Shown: in pieces, positions 18,588-26,512 of the stretch
How positions within the stretch are numbered: position 1 is the stretch's first letter
How the letters are laid out: each line of letters begins with the position of its first letter
The notes under the pieces: model-generated
What the model was told of the DNA's origin: nothing
What the model saw: only the letters and a program-made list of their open reading frames with translations
Database searches by the model: none
NCBI GenBank assembly: GCA_947458835.1
Contig: CANHBC010000014.1
Span: forward strand, 1-34,246
DNA: 34,246 bases
Direction: 5' to 3'
From: Betaproteobacteria bacterium
GTDB taxonomy: Bacteria > Pseudomonadota > Gammaproteobacteria > Burkholderiales > CAIKXV01
Made by a program: the position numbers and the translations under genes

Positions 18588-18662
18588 TCGCGCGCCGCGC
18601 CGCGCCCCGGCAGCCGGGCGGGTGCCGGAATGCCGTATCCTGACAGGCGGGTAGCCTGCCTT

Positions 18663-18690
18663 CGGCGCCCGGGCGCCGCCGCGGTATGAT
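18663..18690 (+). promoter_or_regulatory. Putative promoter/operator: 16-bp perfect palindrome cggcgcccgggcgccg followed by TATGAT -10-like box
   Basis: Palindrome at 18663-18678; TATGAT at 18685-18690, upstream of the Bug gene starting at 18770. Confidence 0.4.
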
Positions 18691-18769
18691 CCGGCCCCGG
18701 GCGCACCGGTGTGCCCGCGTCCCCAGCGCAGGGACTGCCCGCCTCAATCGCCGTCCATCGGAGGTCTCA

Positions 18770-19732
18770 ATGAATACTCGTCTCGCCGTGGCGTCCCTCG
18801 CCGTGCTGTCCGCCGCGTTCGCGCCGCTGGCGTCCGCGCAGAACTATCCGACCAAGCCGTTGCGCATGATCATTCCGTTCGCGCCCGGCGGTGGCAGCGA
18901 CTTCATCGGCCGCATCGCCGCACAGCAACTGTCCGACTCGCTCGGCCACCAGGTGGTGGTCGAGAACCGCGGCGGCGCGGGCGGCTCGCTCGGCGTCGAG
19001 GTCGGCATGAAGGCCCCGCCCGACGGTTACACGCTGACCCTGATCGCAGCCAGCTATCCGGTGAACCCGGCGCTCTACAAGCTGAACTTCGACCCGATCA
19101 AGGACATCCAGCCGGTGATCCAGATGTCCCAGGGCCCGTTCCTGGTGGCGGTGCATCCGACGCTGCCGGTGAAGACGGTGAAGGACCTGATCGCGCTGGC
19201 GAAGAAGAACCCGGGTGGCTTGAACTACGCCACCAGCGGTCAGGGCAGCATCGTGCACCTGGCGACCGAACACTTCGCCAGCATGTCCGGCATCCGGATG
19301 ACCCATATTCCGTACAAGGGGACCGGCCCGGCGCTGACCGACACCATCGGTGGCCACACCCAGCTGATCTTCGGCAGCATCGCCTCCACGCTGCCGTTCG
19401 TGCGTGCGAACAAGCTGCGCCCGATCGCGGTCACCACCGCCAAGCGGATCGGCGCCGAGCCGAATATTCCGTCGATCGCCGAGACGGTGCCTGGTTACGA
19501 CGTGACCAACTGGCACGGCGTGATCGTCCCGCGCAACACGCCGCGGTCTATCGTCGACCGGATCAACGGTGACCTGCAGAAGGCGCTGTCGAACAAGGAG
19601 ATGATCAGCCGGCTGAACGCCGACGGTGTCGAGCCGGCCGGCGGCACGCCCGAGGCTTTCGGCGCGCGGATCGCCCGCGAGATCGAGCTCTGGCGCAAGA
19701 TCGTTGCACAGGCCGGCGTGAAGGCCGAATAA
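18770..19732 (+). CDS. Tripartite tricarboxylate transporter substrate-binding protein (Bug family)
   Basis: Signal peptide ending ASAQ; NYPTKPLRMIIPFAPGGGSDFIGRIAAQQLSDSLGHQVVVENRGGAGGSLGVEVGMKAPPDGYTL. RBS ggagg upstream. Confidence 0.96.
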   Translation: MNTRLAVASLAVLSAAFAPLASAQNYPTKPLRMIIPFAPGGGSDFIGRIAAQQLSDSLGHQVVVENRGGAGGSLGVEVGMKAPPDGYTLTLIAASYPVNPALYKLNFDPIKDIQPVIQMSQGPFLVAVHPTLPVKTVKDLIALAKKNPGGLNYATSGQGSIVHLATEHFASMSGIRMTHIPYKGTGPALTDTIGGHTQLIFGSIASTLPFVRANKLRPIAVTTAKRIGAEPNIPSIAETVPGYDVTNWHGVIVPRNTPRSIVDRINGDLQKALSNKEMISRLNADGVEPAGGTPEAFGARIAREIELWRKIVAQAGVKAE

Positions 19733-19770
19733 CCGCAGGCGCTGGCGGGCCCTGCGGTCCGCATCGAACG

Positions 19771-19807
19771 ACGGGGTCAGGCCGGAAGGTCTGGCCCCGT
19801 TGTTTTT
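19771..19807 (+). terminator. Rho-independent terminator after the Bug gene
   Basis: ACGGGGUCAGGCC-GGAA-GGUCUGGCCCCGU (13-bp stem with two G-U pairs, tetraloop) followed by TGTTTTT. Confidence 0.9.
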
Positions 19808-19883
19808 CCGGGCGCGGCTCAGCCGCTGCAAGACCGCCCGCCGGCGCGGGGATCGCGTCGCGCCCCGTCGGGCCTCGCCCGAA

Positions 19884-21182
19884 TCAGGCGCGGGCGAGGG
19901 TGGACGCCGAGCGGCTGGTGCGCCGGGGCAGGCCGAGGAACGCGAAGTCCACCTCGGGTTGCCGTTCGCTGACGATGTCGGCGATCGCCTTGCCCGAGCC
20001 GCAGGCGTGCGTCCAGCCGAGCGTGCCGTGGCCGGTGTCCAGGTACAGGTTGGGGATCCGGCTGCGGCCGATCAGCGGCAGGTTGGACGGCGTGGCCGGC
20101 CGCAGTCCGGTCCAGTAGCGTACCTGCGAGCGATCGCCCGCCTCGGGGAACAGCGTGAACAGCCGGTCGACGATCGCGCGGCAGCGGGTCTCGTTGAGCT
20201 CGGTGTCGTAGCCGTTCAGCTCGGCGGTGCCGGCACAGCGCAGCCGGTCGCCCAGGCGCGAGAACACGATCTTGTACTCGTCGTCGGTCAGGCTGACCGA
20301 AGGCGCCACATGCTGTGGCCCGACCGGCAGCGTCACCGAATAGCCCTTGGCCGGGTAGATCGGCACGTCGATGCCGACCGTGCGCAGCATCCGGGCGCTG
20401 TAGCTGCCCAGTGCCATCACGCAGGCATCGGCGCGCAGCGTCGATGGCGTGCCGTTGGCGTCGACCACACGCACCGATTCGATACGGCCGCCGGCCTGGT
20501 CGAGTCCGAGGATGCGCGTCTCGGTCATGAACGACACCCCGCGCGCGGCGGCGAGCTTCGCCAGCTCGATGCTGAACGTGTGCGCGTCGCCCGACTCGTC
20601 GCTGGCGGTGAAGCTGCCTCCGACCAGCCGATGGCGCGAAGCGGCGAGCGCGGGCTCGATGCGCACGCAGGCGTCCGCGTCGAGCAGTTCGATCTCGCAG
20701 CCGTGCTCGCGCATCACCTGGGCCGGCTCGATGGCCGCCTCGAACTCCCTCGGGTCGGTGTAGAAGTGCAGGATGCCGCGCGCCAGGTGGTCGTACTCGA
20801 GACCGGTCTCGGCTCGCAGCGCCTGCAGCGTCGCGCGGCTGTACAGGCCCAGGCGCACGATCTGGGCGATGTTGTGCCGGGTGCGCGAGGGCAGGCATTC
20901 GAGCAGGAAGCGCGCGCACCAGCGCCACTGCGCCGGGTCCATGCGCGGACGGAACAGCAGCGGCGCATCCTCGCGCGCGAGCCACTTCAGCACCTTCAGC
21001 GGCGCCGACGGGTTCGCCCAGGGCTCGGCATGACTGACCGAGATCTGCCCGCCATTGGCGAAGCTGGTCTCGTTGCCCGCGACCGGCTGGCGATCGACCA
21101 CGGTGACATCATGACCGGACTTGTTGAGGAACCACGCTGCAGTGGTACCGACGACGCCGGCACCGAGCACGATGACTTTCAT
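19884..21182 (-). CDS. dadA: D-amino acid dehydrogenase (FAD-dependent, DadA family)
   Basis: MKVIVLGAGVVGTTAAWFLNKSGHDVTVVDRQPVAGNETSFANGGQISVSHAEPWANP; C-terminal GLRPATPSNLPLIGRSRIPNLYLDTGHGTLGWTHACGSGKAIADI. Confidence 0.94.
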   Translation of the reverse strand: MKVIVLGAGVVGTTAAWFLNKSGHDVTVVDRQPVAGNETSFANGGQISVSHAEPWANPSAPLKVLKWLAREDAPLLFRPRMDPAQWRWCARFLLECLPSRTRHNIAQIVRLGLYSRATLQALRAETGLEYDHLARGILHFYTDPREFEAAIEPAQVMREHGCEIELLDADACVRIEPALAASRHRLVGGSFTASDESGDAHTFSIELAKLAAARGVSFMTETRILGLDQAGGRIESVRVVDANGTPSTLRADACVMALGSYSARMLRTVGIDVPIYPAKGYSVTLPVGPQHVAPSVSLTDDEYKIVFSRLGDRLRCAGTAELNGYDTELNETRCRAIVDRLFTLFPEAGDRSQVRYWTGLRPATPSNLPLIGRSRIPNLYLDTGHGTLGWTHACGSGKAIADIVSERQPEVDFAFLGLPRRTSRSASTLARA

Positions 21183-21241
21183 CGCTTTCTCCAGGGTTGT
21201 GCGGACAAGGAGGCAGCATCGATGAACCCGACGCCGCCCGA

Positions 21242-21497
21242 CTGTCCGTTTACCTGAGAGATTGCGCAGTCCGGACGTTCAGGCGTCCGTGGCCACGTTG
21301 CCCCTTCGGTGGGCCCCATCCCACGCTGCGTCCGCACGACTCACATCGCCATTCGCACCGCGACCGGGCCGCTCTCCAGTCTGCCAAACCGTATCCAGTA
21401 TATGGGCCTGAGCGATCCCGGGCGGGTTGCGCCTTCGGCGGTCGGTCGCGTCCGACGGCACTTCGAATTCCATCTGCGACCGGCACTCTCCTGAATA
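21242..21497 (-). ncRNA. Tandem glycine riboswitch (two aptamers)
   Basis: Minus strand: GUAUUCAGGAGAGUGCCG...CCGCCGAAGGCGCAAC...GGGAUCGCUCAGGCCCAUAUACUGGAUAC (aptamer 1), then CAGACUGGAGAGCGGCC...CCACCGAAGGGGCAACGUGG...GCAAUCUCUCAGGUAAACGGACAG (aptamer 2). Canonical glycine aptamer elements, twice. Confidence 0.93.
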
Positions 21498-21504
21498 CGA
21501 TTTT

Positions 21505-21534
21505 AGTCTAAGCCGTGGGAGCGGGGGAGGTCAA
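21505..21534 (-). promoter_or_regulatory. Putative sigma70 promoter driving the glycine riboswitch
   Basis: Minus strand TTGACC (21534-21529), 18-nt spacer, TAGACT (21510-21505). Predicted start is close to the first aptamer. Confidence 0.65.
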
Positions 21535-21662
21535 TTGCGAACGCTGCGGCGCGAGCGCAAGGTGGCGGTGCCCAACCGCGGTCGGACACCCGCAGGTCGC
21601 TGCTGCTGTGTGCCGTTGCGCTGCGCCCGATACAAGCGCGCTGCATCGGCCTGATTCCTTCC

Positions 21663-22844
21663 TCACCCAGTGCGTGCCACTGTCCGCGCGTGCCGGATCG
21701 CCATCAGCAGGCAGGCCAGGCCGAAGGTGGCCGCGCCAGCCAGCGACCCGAACATCGCCGGATAGCTGCCGGAGAGCTGGTAGCCGACCGCGAACAGCGC
21801 CGGGCCGGCCAGCACGCCGGAGTAGGCGAACGACGAGGTGCCGGCGGTGATCGTCGCGATCTCGCGCGGCGGCGAGATGCGCGTCGCCTCGGCATGGTAG
21901 ACGCCGTTCCACCCGTAGGACGTCGCGCCGAGGACGCCGACGATCAGCGCGACCAGGGCGGGCGGCCAGCTGCCGTCGAGCCAGAACAGGGCGAGGCAGG
22001 TGGCGATCGTGCACAGTGACAGGCCGATCAGCACGGGCGGCCCGGAGCTGCGGTCGGCGAGGATGCCCCACACCGGCCGGGCGAGGCCGCCGGCGGCCTG
22101 GTAGAGCGCCAGCAGCGCCCCGGCCTCGACCAGCGAATAGCCGGCGACCAGGTACAGGTACGACACCAGGAAGGTCAGAACGCTGCGCTGGATGAACGCG
22201 AACCAGAAGCCGGACAGCGCCAGCCAGCGCAGCGCCGGCCGTCGCCAGACCATGCCGATGCCGCCGCTGCGTGTGCCGAACAGCTTCGCCTCGCGGTTGC
22301 GTTCACTGTCCCAGACCGGGTGCACCCACTGCATCAGCAGCAGCGCCGCCAGTGCGATCACGATCGCGGGCAGTACCGACCACTGCCAGCCGAGGCTCAC
22401 CGCGATCAGCGGCGCGGTCAGGCCGACGGCCACGCCGCCCAGCGGGACGCCGCTCTGCTTGACCGAGAAGATCAGGTTGCGGTGCCGCGGCGGCGTGAAG
22501 CGCACGATCACCTGCGCCGCTCCGGGGTTGACCAGCCCGAGCGCGAAGCCGCAGAGCAGCGTGGACACCGCCATGGTGGCGATCGAGGGCACCGCGGCCA
22601 GTGCCATGCCGGCCATGCTGAGCAGTGCCGCGACCTGCCCGGTGCGCGCCGGGCCGAGCCGGGCCACCATGCCGCCGCCGAAGGTCGCGCTGAGCACCGC
22701 ACAGCCGAACAGCAGGCTCACCTGGTAGCCGATCCACGAGGCGTCCACGCCGAGTGTCTGGGCGATCTTCGGCGCGACGGTCGGCAGCGTCACGTTCGCG
22801 CAGGCCGACACCGACTGCACCAGGGTGATCAGGACCACGGTCAC
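21663..22844 (-). CDS. MFS transporter
   Basis: Multiple TM segments; LGVDASWIGYQVSLLFGCAVLSATFGGGMVARLGPART, HRNLIFSVKQSGVPLGG. Start uncertain: GTG at 22844, with the frame open further upstream. Confidence 0.88.
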   Translation of the reverse strand: MTVVLITLVQSVSACANVTLPTVAPKIAQTLGVDASWIGYQVSLLFGCAVLSATFGGGMVARLGPARTGQVAALLSMAGMALAAVPSIATMAVSTLLCGFALGLVNPGAAQVIVRFTPPRHRNLIFSVKQSGVPLGGVAVGLTAPLIAVSLGWQWSVLPAIVIALAALLLMQWVHPVWDSERNREAKLFGTRSGGIGMVWRRPALRWLALSGFWFAFIQRSVLTFLVSYLYLVAGYSLVEAGALLALYQAAGGLARPVWGILADRSSGPPVLIGLSLCTIATCLALFWLDGSWPPALVALIVGVLGATSYGWNGVYHAEATRISPPREIATITAGTSSFAYSGVLAGPALFAVGYQLSGSYPAMFGSLAGAATFGLACLLMAIRHARTVARTG

Positions 22845-22920
22845 CCAGGCCGAGGTACGTGGGTCGGTGCGTTCGGGGGACGCTGCAGTGGCCGGGTCTA
22901 TCGCGGGATGCTCCAGGAAC

Positions 22921-22944
22921 GGAAACGGGCGCCGCAGCGCCCGT
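22921..22944 (-). terminator. Possible weak terminator hairpin after the PEP-CTERM gene
   Basis: Minus strand acgggcgc-tgcg-gcgcccgt (8-bp perfect stem) followed by ttcc; poor T-tract. Confidence 0.4.
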
Positions 22945-22971
22945 CCGTCCGGTACGGAGCCCCTGCGGTGG

Positions 22972-23631
22972 TCAGTTGCGCTTGCGTGTGGCCCAGCCCA
23001 TCAGGGCGAGCCCGCCCAGGAACAGCGCGACCGCCGGCGGCACCGGGATGACGGTGGCGCCGCCCGCACGGATCGCTTCGAAGGTCAGGTTGTTCAGGCC
23101 GATGTTCCAATCATAGCCCCACTGCACCGACAGGCCGGCGGTCGAACTCACGTTGGGCATCAGCGTCCGGGTGCTGTCGACGATGACGCTCGGCGAGCCG
23201 TGGTCCCACATCACGGTGCCGGTGCCGACTTCCACCACGCGCAGCAGCGTGGCCGTCCGGCTCGGGCCGATGCCGGAAGTGCCTGCATCGTGGCTGCCGA
23301 GCTGGAACGAGAGCAGGTTCACCGAGAAGCCGGCGATCGGCGTCAGGGTGACCTCGCCGCCGCGGCCGTCGGTTTCCGCGAACACGACCGCTGGCAGGCT
23401 GCTGTAGCCGCTGTTCCAGAACGCGAGGCTGCTGGAATACGTCGTCTTGCCGGCGTCGCTGTTGAACGTACGGGTGGTGACCGAGACCTCCGGCGTAGAT
23501 CCGAAGGTCGTCACGGGGCTGTAGTCCGCGAGGGGCTGCAGGCTGGCGTAGTCGATGACCGCGGCTGCCGAGGCGGTCGAGGCGATGCCGAGGGCCAGCG
23601 TGAGCGCCGCGAGCATGCGGGCGATGGACAT
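22972..23631 (-). CDS. PEP-CTERM/VPxPP-type exosortase-sorted secreted protein
   Basis: Signal peptide MSIARMLAALTLALGIASTASAA; C-terminal VIPVPPAVALFLGGLALMGWATRKRN (motif, TM helix, basic tail). Confidence 0.85.
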   Translation of the reverse strand: MSIARMLAALTLALGIASTASAAAVIDYASLQPLADYSPVTTFGSTPEVSVTTRTFNSDAGKTTYSSSLAFWNSGYSSLPAVVFAETDGRGGEVTLTPIAGFSVNLLSFQLGSHDAGTSGIGPSRTATLLRVVEVGTGTVMWDHGSPSVIVDSTRTLMPNVSSTAGLSVQWGYDWNIGLNNLTFEAIRAGGATVIPVPPAVALFLGGLALMGWATRKRN

Positions 23632-23640
23632 GGCGTGTTC

Positions 23641-23723
23641 CTCGAAGTGGAGGCTTCGAGTCTGCTGCCCGGCCAAACGCTGGCGCAAGGCAGCAGTACC
23701 GCACCATTAGTCCTTTCGGACTA
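23641..23723 (-). promoter_or_regulatory. Structured leader/operator region upstream of the PEP-CTERM gene (three hairpins)
   Basis: Minus strand: TAGTCC-GAAA-GGACTA (23723-23708); CTGCTGCC...GGCAGCAG with inner stem (23696-23662); CTCGAAG-CCTCCA-CTTCGAG (23660-23641). Confidence 0.5.
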
Positions 23724-23747
23724 TTCGCCGCCTCCGGCCACGCCCGG

Positions 23748-24305
23748 TCAATCGATGGGTCGGTATTCCACCTCGAGGATCTCCACGTCTTCCAACCCCG
23801 CCGGCGTATGCAGCGTCACCGTGTCGCCCTCGCGCGCCCGGGTCAGCGCGCGCGCCATCGGCGACACCCATGAGATGCGTCCGCGCTCGGTGTCGATTTC
23901 GTCGATGCCGACGATCGACAGCAACTGCTCGATGCCGTCCTCACGTGCGATCCGGACGGTGGCGCCGAAGAACACCTGGTCGGTCCATTCGCGCGCGGCC
24001 GGGTCGACGATCTCGGCGAGGTCCAGTCGACGGGTGAGGAAACGGATCCGGCGGTCGATCTCGCGCAACCGGCGCTTGCCGTAGATGTAGTCGGCATTCT
24101 CCGAGCGGTCCCCGTTGGACGCCGCCCACGACACCGCCTTCACCACCTCCGGCCGCTCGCGGTCGAGCAGGTGCTTGAGTTCGGTCTTGAGCCGGGTGTA
24201 GCCGGCCGGGGTGATGTAGTTCCGGCTGCCTGCCGGCAGCGGCGACGGCGCCTCGAGTTCGTCGTCGTCGTCGCTGTCCGATTCCTTCGTGAATGCCTTG
24301 TTCAA
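23748..24305 (-). CDS. greB: Transcription elongation factor GreB
   Basis: NYITPAGYTRLKTELKHLLDRERPEVVKAVSWAASNGDRSENADYIYGKRRLREIDRRIRFLTRRL...VFFGATV...ISWVSPMARAL. Confidence 0.96.
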   Translation of the reverse strand: MNKAFTKESDSDDDDELEAPSPLPAGSRNYITPAGYTRLKTELKHLLDRERPEVVKAVSWAASNGDRSENADYIYGKRRLREIDRRIRFLTRRLDLAEIVDPAAREWTDQVFFGATVRIAREDGIEQLLSIVGIDEIDTERGRISWVSPMARALTRAREGDTVTLHTPAGLEDVEILEVEYRPID

Positions 24306-25549
24306 GGGTGTTCCCGCGTGTGGGTCGCCGCTGTCGCTGACGCCGCGTCGGCGCGTGCCCGGCGTACATCCGATTGTGCACGCAGCGCGAGCAGCATGCC
24401 CGCGAGCGGCGCGCAGGCGAGCAGCGCGAAGGTCGTGGTGTAGCTGCCCGCCCAGCCGTAGAGGGTGGTGAACACCGACGGGCCAGCCAGCGCGGTGAAG
24501 AACAGGAAGAAGCCGGCGCCGCTGGACACCAGCCCGACCTTGCCCGGGGGCGACAGTCTTGCGAGCTGGCCGTGGAACACGCCGTTCCAGCCGATGCCGA
24601 TGAAGCCGAACAGCACGAACACCGCGATCACCGCCGGCCGCGGCCAGTCTTCACCCATCAGCCCGGTGACCATGCACATCACCGTCATCAGCGTCCCCGC
24701 GACGGTGAGGATGGCCAGGCTGTCGCGGACCCGGTCGGCGAGGAATCCGAGGGACACACGGCCGAGGGTGCCGCCGAGCTGTGCCGCGCCGGCGATCAGT
24801 CCGGCCACCACCAGCGAATAGCCGATGTCCTTCACGAGCAGGTTCACGGTGAACGCGGTCAGCGCCACGTGCATCACGTTGAACGAGGCACCGGCCAGCG
24901 CGAGATGGCGGATCGGCGCATTCGACCAGACCGCCGGGATGCCGCCGAACGGATGCTGCAGCCAGGGCGCGCGCGGATCGCGGTCGTCGTCCCAGCGCGC
25001 GCGGTGCGGTTGAAGCGCAGCCACGAGCGCGAGGCAGCAGGCGGCATAGAGCACCAGTGCGCTGCGCCAGCCGAAGGACACCGCCACCAGTGGCCCGATC
25101 ACCGAGGCGAGCATCGTCCCGGCCGGCACGCCGGCCTGCTTCAGCGAGAACACGATGTTCTGGCGTTCGATCGGGGTGAAGCGGGCCATCGCATGGGCGG
25201 TGGCCGGGGTGGTGACGCCGAGCGCCAGGCCGATGCAGACCGAGCCGGCGACGATCAGCGGCACCGTGCCGCCGCTGGCCAGCAGCAGACCGAGTGCGCT
25301 GGTGGCGAGCGTGCACTGGATCGTGCGCGCCGCCCCGAGCCGACGGATCAGCGTGCCGGTGACGAAGGTCGAGCACAACGCACAGCCATAGACGATGCTC
25401 GCCTGGAAGCCGATCAGCGAGGCGTCCACGCCGAGCGCGCGCGCGATCATCGGCGCCAGTGCCGGCAGCGCGGCCGTGCAGATGGCAAGCAGCGCCTGGG
25501 TCGCGCAGGCGAGCGCGATCACCGTGGTGGCGGAGGTGGGGACGCTCAC
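24302..25549 (-). CDS. MFS transporter (related to the one at 21663-22844)
   Basis: LGVDASLIGFQASIVYGCALCSTFVTGTLIRRLGAART, IERQNIVFSLKQAGVPAGTM; TM-rich. GTG start at 25549; ATGA overlap with greB. Confidence 0.85.
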   Translation of the reverse strand: MSVPTSATTVIALACATQALLAICTAALPALAPMIARALGVDASLIGFQASIVYGCALCSTFVTGTLIRRLGAARTIQCTLATSALGLLLASGGTVPLIVAGSVCIGLALGVTTPATAHAMARFTPIERQNIVFSLKQAGVPAGTMLASVIGPLVAVSFGWRSALVLYAACCLALVAALQPHRARWDDDRDPRAPWLQHPFGGIPAVWSNAPIRHLALAGASFNVMHVALTAFTVNLLVKDIGYSLVVAGLIAGAAQLGGTLGRVSLGFLADRVRDSLAILTVAGTLMTVMCMVTGLMGEDWPRPAVIAVFVLFGFIGIGWNGVFHGQLARLSPPGKVGLVSSGAGFFLFFTALAGPSVFTTLYGWAGSYTTTFALLACAPLAGMLLALRAQSDVRRARADAASATAATHTREHP

Positions 25550-25566
25550 GCTCGTTGCAGGTACAT
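25546..25566 (-). other. Short uORF (MYLQRA*) whose TGA overlaps the MFS GTG start
   Basis: Minus strand TATACT-cgacagcc-ATGTACCTGCAACGAGCGTGAGCG; GTGA overlap. Confidence 0.35.
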
Positions 25567-25825
25567 GGCTGTCGAGTATATCGCGTACCCCTGCGCGGCC
25601 ATCCCGTGCCTGCGGCCCGCGCGGACACCGGCCTGCTGGATACCGACTGGGGGAGTGCCTGCCCTGTCCCCCGCGGGGGCTGTCCCGGCCGCCGCCGCTC
25701 CCGGGTTCCCGCCGGCGGCGGGCCCGCGCTATGCTGTTCGCTGCATGGCGTGCACCGTGTCCCGCTCCGGGGCTGGCGCCGCCCGCTGAATCCGCCGGCC
25801 CATGGCCTGGAACGAGAGCATCCGG

Positions 25826-26512
25826 ATGCGCATCCTGATCGTTGAAGACGAACCGCTGCTGGCCGACGGGCTGTCCCGCTCGCTGAAGCAGGCTGGCTAC
25901 GCGGTCGACTGCCTCGACGACGGGCAGGCGGCAGACACCATGCTGATGTCCGAGCAGTACGACTGCGTGATCCTCGATCTCGGCCTGCCACGGATGGACG
26001 GGCTGCAGGTGCTGGCGCGGCTGCGCAAGCGCGGTGGCCGGATCCCGGTGCTGATCCTCACCGCACGTGACCGGCTGACCGATCGCGTGGACGGACTGGA
26101 CCTTGGTGCGGACGACTACATGACCAAGCCGTTCGACCTGCCGGAACTCGAGGCGCGGGTGCGTGCGCTGATCCGCCGCGCGCAGGGCTCGGCTAGCGCC
26201 GACATCGTGGTGGGTGGCCTGAGCCTGGACACCGTCGGCAAGCGGGCCTCGGTGGGCGGCACCGTGATCGAACTGTCCGCCCGGGAGTTCGCCGTGCTCG
26301 AGGTGCTGATGCTGCGCACCGGCCGGGTGGTCGGCAAGACCCAGCTCTCCGAGCGCCTGTACAGCTTCGGCGAGGAGGCCGGCCCGAACGCGATCGAGGT
26401 CTACATTCACCGCCTGCGCAAGAAGCTCGATCCTTCGATCGTCGGCATACGGACGATCCGCGGGCTGGGCTACCTGCTCGAAGAACCGGCGGTCGCGCCC
26501 GATGCTCGCTGA
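25826..26512 (+). CDS. OmpR-family response regulator (TctD/QseB-like)
   Basis: MRILIVEDEPLLADGLSRSLKQAGYAVDCLDDG...DCVILDLGLPRMDGLQVL...LGADDYMTKPFDLPELEARVRAL plus wHTH C-terminus. Confidence 0.95.
   Translation: MRILIVEDEPLLADGLSRSLKQAGYAVDCLDDGQAADTMLMSEQYDCVILDLGLPRMDGLQVLARLRKRGGRIPVLILTARDRLTDRVDGLDLGADDYMTKPFDLPELEARVRALIRRAQGSASADIVVGGLSLDTVGKRASVGGTVIELSAREFAVLEVLMLRTGRVVGKTQLSERLYSFGEEAGPNAIEVYIHRLRKKLDPSIVGIRTIRGLGYLLEEPAVAPDAR

Noticed and set aside
19800-21257. 485-aa plus-strand ORF antisense to dadA
   Set aside because: Shadow ORF over DadA; composition typical of GC-driven frames.
23641-23723. c-di-GMP (GEMM) riboswitch upstream of the PEP-CTERM gene
   Set aside because: A GAAA tetraloop and an AAGCCTCC string are superficially similar, but the conserved GEMM core and receptor arrangement are not present.
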